The notes below the pieces were generated by a model. It worked only from the letters and a program-made list of their open reading frames with translations. It was not told where the DNA came from and did not search any database. From NCBI RefSeq assembly GCF_013376045.1, contig NZ_JABMJG010000001.1, forward strand, positions 62,001-126,000: 64,000 bases of DNA, in the 5' to 3' direction. Shown here piece by piece: positions 60,199 through 64,000 of this stretch (position 1 is the stretch's first letter; each line of letters begins with the position of its first letter). The stretch is from Variovorax sp. SG517. Lineage in GTDB: Bacteria; Pseudomonadota; Gammaproteobacteria; Burkholderiales; Burkholderiaceae_C. The position numbers were made by a program, and so were the translations under genes.

Positions 60199-61443
60199 AT
60201 GACGCATCCGACGACGACCACGACAACAGGCGCACCGCCAACCGAAGCGGGCGCCAACGCACACTGGCAGCGCAACCTCGCCGTCTGCATGTTCGGCTCG
60301 TTCACGACCATCATCGCGATGACGCTGCTGCTGCCCTTCCTGCCGCTGTACGTCGAGCAGTTGGGCGTGAAGGACCACGCGGCCATCGTGCAGTGGTCGG
60401 GCGCGGCGTACGGCGCCACCTTTTTAAGCGCCGCGCTGGTGGCGCCGCTGTGGGGCCGGCTGGCCGACCGCTACGGGCGCAAGCCGATGCTGATCCGCGC
60501 GAGCCTGGGCATGGCGGTGGCGATGGCGCTGATCGGCGTCGCGGGCAATGTGTGGCAGCTGGTGGGCCTGCGGCTGCTGGCGGGGCTGTTGGGCGGCTAC
60601 GCATCGGGCTCGATGGTGCTGGTGGCCACGCAGACGCCCAAGGACCGCACGGGCTGGGCCCTGGGCACGATGTCGTCGGCCATCATGGCGGGCAACCTCG
60701 TGGGGCCGCTGGTCGGCGGCGTGCTGCCGCCGCTGATCGGCATCCGCGCCACCTTCTTCGCGGCGGGCGCGATCATCTTCGTGGCCTTTCTCGCGACGGC
60801 CTTCCTGATTCGCGAGGAGCGAAAGACGCCTGCAGCGCGCAAGCAGCAAGGCGACTCCGGGCAGTCCGGCTGGGCCGCCGTGCCCGACAAGCGCCCCCTG
60901 GTCGCGATGCTCTTCACCGGCATGCTGCTGATGCTGGCGAACATGTCGATCGAGCCGATCATCACCGTCTACGTCGCCACGCTGGTGGAAGACCCGAGCC
61001 GCATGACGATGATGGCCGGCCTCGTGATGTCCGCCGCGGCGCTCGGCAGCATCCTCTCGGCCTCGCGGCTGGGCAAGCTGGCCGATCGCGTGGGGCACTG
61101 GAACGTGATCGTCGGCTGCCTGGCGGTGTCGGCGCTGCTGCTGGTACCGCAGGCCTTCGTCACCTCGGGCTGGCAGTTGGTGGTGCTGCGCTTCCTGATG
61201 GGGCTATCGCTCGGCGGGCTGCTGCCGTGCATCGCGAGCGTGATCCGCCACAACGTGCCCGAGCGCGTAGCCGGCAACATGCTGGGCTACTCGACCTCGG
61301 CGCAGTACACGGGCCAGGTCGCTGGGCCGCTGCTGGGCGGCTTCGTGGGCGGGCACATCGGCATGCGCGCCGTGTTCCTCGGCACCTGCGTGCTGATGGC
61401 CGCAGGTGCCGCGTGGAACTGGCTGGCGAAGCGGCGCCGTTGA
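60199..61443 (+). CDS. MFS efflux-type transporter
   Basis: 414 residues from ATG 60199 (a longer in-frame start at 60139 is less likely). Twelve hydrophobic segments; motif A is complete (APLWGRLADRYGRKP) and a related sequence starts the second half (ASRLGKLADRVGHW). LLAGLLGGYASGSMVLVATQTPKDRTGWALG resembles the 12-helix drug:H+ antiporter group (MdtG/Bcr-like). Likely exports a toxic small molecule. It faces an AraC gene convergently. Confidence 0.85.
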   Translation: MTHPTTTTTTGAPPTEAGANAHWQRNLAVCMFGSFTTIIAMTLLLPFLPLYVEQLGVKDHAAIVQWSGAAYGATFLSAALVAPLWGRLADRYGRKPMLIRASLGMAVAMALIGVAGNVWQLVGLRLLAGLLGGYASGSMVLVATQTPKDRTGWALGTMSSAIMAGNLVGPLVGGVLPPLIGIRATFFAAGAIIFVAFLATAFLIREERKTPAARKQQGDSGQSGWAAVPDKRPLVAMLFTGMLLMLANMSIEPIITVYVATLVEDPSRMTMMAGLVMSAAALGSILSASRLGKLADRVGHWNVIVGCLAVSALLLVPQAFVTSGWQLVVLRFLMGLSLGGLLPCIASVIRHNVPERVAGNMLGYSTSAQYTGQVAGPLLGGFVGGHIGMRAVFLGTCVLMAAGAAWNWLAKRRR

Positions 61444-61509
61444 GGCACCGCTTCGCCGGGGACGGCCTCACTCGCCGATGGAAACGGCATCGAGCCGATT
61501 GCACTCCCT

Positions 61510-62313
61510 CTATGCAAACGCGTTCTGGCCCCAGGCGTGCGAGGCATGCTCGTCGGCCGTCACGCGCACCTGGCTCGCCAGGAACGAAGGCGGCAGGCCG
61601 AAGTAGCGCTGGAAGGTGCGGCTCATGTGCGCCGCGTCGGTAAAGCCGCTGACCAGCGCAACGTCGGTGAGCGAACGCTGCCCGGTGAACTGCTGCACCG
61701 TGCGGCGCACCTTGGTCCACAGCGCATAGCGCTTGACCGACACGCCCACCTGCTCGGCGAACAGGTGCGTGAGCCGGTCGGGCGACAGGCACGCCACGGC
61801 CGCGAGATCGCGTAGCGCGATCTGCCCCGCGTGCGCGCGGATGGCCTGCAGCACGCGGTCGATGCGTGGATCGAGCGGCGCCTGCAGCTCGGGACTTTCG
61901 GTGATGGCCTCGACCATCTTCGCGCTGAGCGACTGCAGCCGCTCGCTGGGCAAGGCACCGCACTGCGCCGGTTCGAAGTCGTCGCGCAGCGCGCCGAAGC
62001 GCCGCGCGTCGATGGGCTGGATGCCGTGGCCGCCCATGCGCCGCGCGAGCATGCGGTAGGCGCTGGAAGCAGGGTCGAGGTTGAGCGAAAGCAGCCCGCA
62101 GCCATCGACGTCGAGCCGACGCGATACGTGCGGCGCGACCAGCGCGGCGGTGCAGTGCACACGCGTGCCGTCGACCGCCTCCAGCGCGAAGGGGTGCCCG
62201 CTGACCGACGCCAGCAGCGTGGCCGACGAGCGGGCCGTCAGGCCCGACTGGATGGCCGGTGTGATGTAGAGGAACCTGTCATCCCACAGGTGCAGGAAGT
62301 TTTGCGTTGCCAT
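61510..62313 (-). CDS. AraC-family transcriptional regulator
   Basis: 267 residues from ATG 62313 (a longer start at 62373 would run far into LysR). The N-terminal region is a divergent cupin-like sensor (LDVDGCGLLSLNLDPASSAYRMLARR). The AraC domain is clear: IALRDLAAVACLSPDRLTHLFAEQVGVSVKRYALWTKVRR and LTDVALVSGFTDAAHMSRTFQRYFGLPPSFL. Its start overlaps the end of the upstream LysR gene by 35 bases, so the two regulators are co-transcribed. Confidence 0.85.
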   Translation of the reverse strand: MATQNFLHLWDDRFLYITPAIQSGLTARSSATLLASVSGHPFALEAVDGTRVHCTAALVAPHVSRRLDVDGCGLLSLNLDPASSAYRMLARRMGGHGIQPIDARRFGALRDDFEPAQCGALPSERLQSLSAKMVEAITESPELQAPLDPRIDRVLQAIRAHAGQIALRDLAAVACLSPDRLTHLFAEQVGVSVKRYALWTKVRRTVQQFTGQRSLTDVALVSGFTDAAHMSRTFQRYFGLPPSFLASQVRVTADEHASHAWGQNAFA

Positions 62314-63310
62314 GCCGTACCACTTTTGTTCTTGTCTCCAGCGGCGGATTCTCACGCATCGGCAGACCGACACGTTGTACCTGCTGGCGAACGGCTTCCA
62401 GCAGCAGCGCGGCCAGGCGGCTCGCGGGGGCTTCCGGATGTGCCTGCGCGCGATACAGCACGAGCGAGATCTGCGGCAGCGCCGGCAGCGACAGGACCGA
62501 GCGGTCGAGCACGCTCACATGCGAGGGCAGCCCGAAGGGCGTGCGCACGGTAAGGCCCAGCCCGGCCGAGGCTGCCGCCCACAGCGCCGACAGGCTGGCG
62601 CTGCCGAAGGCACGGCGCCATGGCACGCCGGCACGGTCGAGCGCGGCGATGACGATCTCGCGCAATGGGCACGGTGCGTCGAGCATGATGAGCGGCAGCG
62701 GCTCCCTGCTCTTGCCTTGGCGCCTGGCGCCGGCGCCTCGGTGCTCGCGCTCCGTCCACCACGGTGCGTCGACGCGCTCCGGCGCCCTCGGGCCGATCCA
62801 CAGCAGCGGCATGCGCGCCACGCGCTCGGCATACGGCGACAACGGTTGGTCACCCGCGTCCCACGCCAATGCCAGGTCGAGCTGGCCTAGCTCGAGCCGC
62901 TCGCGCAACTCCGCGCTGCGTGCCACGCAGGCCTCGATGCGCACCTTCGGATGCGCTCGCGCGAAGCGGCCCAGCACCGCCGGCAGCAGCGTCTCGCCAA
63001 AGTCTTCCTGCAGGCCCAGCCGCACGGCGCCCTGCAGGTCGACACCGCGCATGGCAGCGCTGGCCTCTTCGTTGAGCTCGAGCAGGCGGTGCGCGTACGC
63101 CAGCAGCGTCTCGCCGGCATCGGTGAGCTCCAGCCCCCTGCCCGCCTTGCGGAACAGCGCGGTGCCGGCCTGCGACTCGAGTTTCTTCAGCTGAGCACTC
63201 ACCGCAGAGGTCGAGCGGCCGAGCTTGTCGGCGGCGCGCGCGAAGCTGCCGAGCGCGACGCCGGTGGAGAAAGTGCGCAGCACGTCGAGATCGAACATCA
63301 CCTGGCTCAT
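62279..63310 (-). CDS. LysR-family transcriptional regulator
   Basis: 343 residues from ATG 63310. HTH: FDLDVLRTFSTGVALGSFARAADKLGRSTSAVSAQLKKLESQAG, then an effector domain (AVRLGLQEDFGETLLPAVLGRFARAHP; ALAWDAG). The C-terminal ~40 residues (LPMRENPPLETRTKVVRHGNAKLPAPVG) extend beyond the usual end and overlap the AraC start. It is divergent from an MFS transporter across 109 bases, a typical regulator-target pair. Confidence 0.88.
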   Translation of the reverse strand: MSQVMFDLDVLRTFSTGVALGSFARAADKLGRSTSAVSAQLKKLESQAGTALFRKAGRGLELTDAGETLLAYAHRLLELNEEASAAMRGVDLQGAVRLGLQEDFGETLLPAVLGRFARAHPKVRIEACVARSAELRERLELGQLDLALAWDAGDQPLSPYAERVARMPLLWIGPRAPERVDAPWWTEREHRGAGARRQGKSREPLPLIMLDAPCPLREIVIAALDRAGVPWRRAFGSASLSALWAAASAGLGLTVRTPFGLPSHVSVLDRSVLSLPALPQISLVLYRAQAHPEAPASRLAALLLEAVRQQVQRVGLPMRENPPLETRTKVVRHGNAKLPAPVG

Positions 63311-63419
63311 TGCGGCTCCTTCGGTTTGCGTGGCAATCAATCATCCTGTTTTTCAGGACGATTCGCCAATTATTTTCTGATTTTCAAAACCTTTGCCGAA
63401 GCGGAAACTGCCCGGCAAG

Positions 63420-64000
63420 ATGACCCATTCGCCCTCTTCCTCCATCTCCTCTTCGTTCACGCCGCGCCACCGCTGGAAGGTGCTGGCTGCGGGTGTAGCC
63501 GCCAACGCCGCCTTCTCCATGGCCTTCAGCGGCATCCCGATGACCGCCGTGCTGATGCGCACCGGCTACCAGCTCGACAACGCCACCCTCGGGCTGGTGC
63601 TGGGCCTCATGGGCCTGGGCATCGCGGTGAGCGAGCTGCCCTGGGGCCTGCTGACCGACCGCTGGGGCGACCGGCCCGTGCTGCTGGCAGGCCTGGGCAG
63701 CACGGCCCTCGCGCTGGTCGCGATGGCGCTGTGGGCCGCGCCCGCCGCGGAGCACATTCCGGGGCTGGGCTGGCTCGGCAGCGGGCTGCTGCTGGTGGGG
63801 CTGCTTGGCGGCAGCGTCAACGGCGCCAGCGGCCGCGCGGTGATGACCTGGTTCGACGCCAGCGAGCGCGGCCTCGCGATGAGCATCCGCCAGACGGCCG
63901 TGCCGATGGGCGGCGGCATCGGCGCGCTGGTGCTGCCCTTCGTCGCGCTGCACTTCGGCTTCGCGGCGCTCTACGGCCTGCTGGCGCTGCTGTGCGCACT
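63420..64000 (+). CDS. MFS transporter, 3' end outside window
   Basis: The frame from ATG 63420 stays open to base 64000, giving the first 193 residues. After a Ser-rich start (MTHSPSSSISSSFTPRHRW) come hydrophobic helices with motif A between helices 2 and 3 (GLLTDRWGDRPVLLAG) and a conserved helix-4/5 region (GGSVNGASGRAVMTWFDASERGLAMSIRQTAVPMGGGIGAL), typical of NNP/CynX-like major facilitators. Substrate unknown. Divergent from the LysR gene, which is its likely regulator. Confidence 0.85.
   Translation, partial: MTHSPSSSISSSFTPRHRWKVLAAGVAANAAFSMAFSGIPMTAVLMRTGYQLDNATLGLVLGLMGLGIAVSELPWGLLTDRWGDRPVLLAGLGSTALALVAMALWAAPAAEHIPGLGWLGSGLLLVGLLGGSVNGASGRAVMTWFDASERGLAMSIRQTAVPMGGGIGALVLPFVALHFGFAALYGLLALLCA

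Overview
The window looks like chromosomal DNA of a high-GC betaproteobacterium of the family Comamonadaceae, most likely Variovorax or a close relative. The basis is gene content and style: a taurine locus of the tauR/tauXY/tauABC type, an organosulfur cluster with an SfnB-like oxidoreductase and a cysteine-dioxygenase homologue, many LysR/AraC/MocR regulators, and interspersed GC-rich repeats. No rRNA, tRNA, CRISPR array, intact transposase or phage structural gene was seen.

Layout. 1-3.3 kb is visibly less GC-rich than the rest. It holds small unrelated genes (a truncated alpha/beta hydrolase, two acetyltransferase/hypothetical genes and two small membrane proteins), and related short repeats follow several of the stop codons. 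3.3-6.2 kb holds a DUF308-type membrane protein, an unusual HD-domain/LuxR protein and a small gene with a strongly structured leader RNA. 6.2-14.2 kb is a taurine locus: LysR, TauC, TauB, TauA, a MocR regulator (TauR type), a SnoaL-like protein and FAD oxidoreductase (TauX/TauY type), and an acetyltransferase. 14.2-23.4 kb holds an orphan GspE-type ATPase, a phospholipase-D-like lipoprotein, a divergent pair made of a DJ-1/PfpI lipoprotein and a GlxA-type regulator, a trimeric autotransporter adhesin and an I78 inhibitor lipoprotein. 23.5-28 kb is an accessory patch with a DUF4419-GrpB fusion, a beta-propeller lipoprotein, a relic of a second adhesin and a relic of a purA-like 3' end.

28.0-32.8 kb is the most unusual locus. 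It is one compact minus-strand run: a CorC/HlyC-type membrane protein, a zinc-ribbon (pseudo)kinase, a von Willebrand A protein, a divergent adenylosuccinate-synthetase homologue and a small membrane protein. The architecture suggests a regulated nucleotide-modifying system, and I recognise no named system that matches it. ApaH is divergent from it.

37.0-47.5 kb is an organosulfur acquisition cluster read from a divergent promoter near 43 kb. On the minus side are a solute-binding protein, a flavin monooxygenase, a class II aldolase, two more solute-binding proteins and an FAH hydrolase. On the plus side are an SfnB-like oxidoreductase, a solute-binding protein, a Gln-type thiol dioxygenase and a four-domain rhodanese, coupled by ATGA overlaps. 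It contains four solute-binding proteins and no permease or ATPase. The expected logic is uptake, oxidative C-S cleavage to sulfite, and sulfur transfer.

47.7-64 kb is mostly housekeeping and regulated small-molecule genes: RhlE, a zinc metallopeptidase, dCTP deaminase, guanine deaminase, an SMP-30-like propeller with a short-chain dehydrogenase and LysR, a BMP-family binding protein, another dehydrogenase and GlxA-type regulator, a lipoprotein, two MFS transporters (the second cut by the window end) and AraC/LysR regulators.
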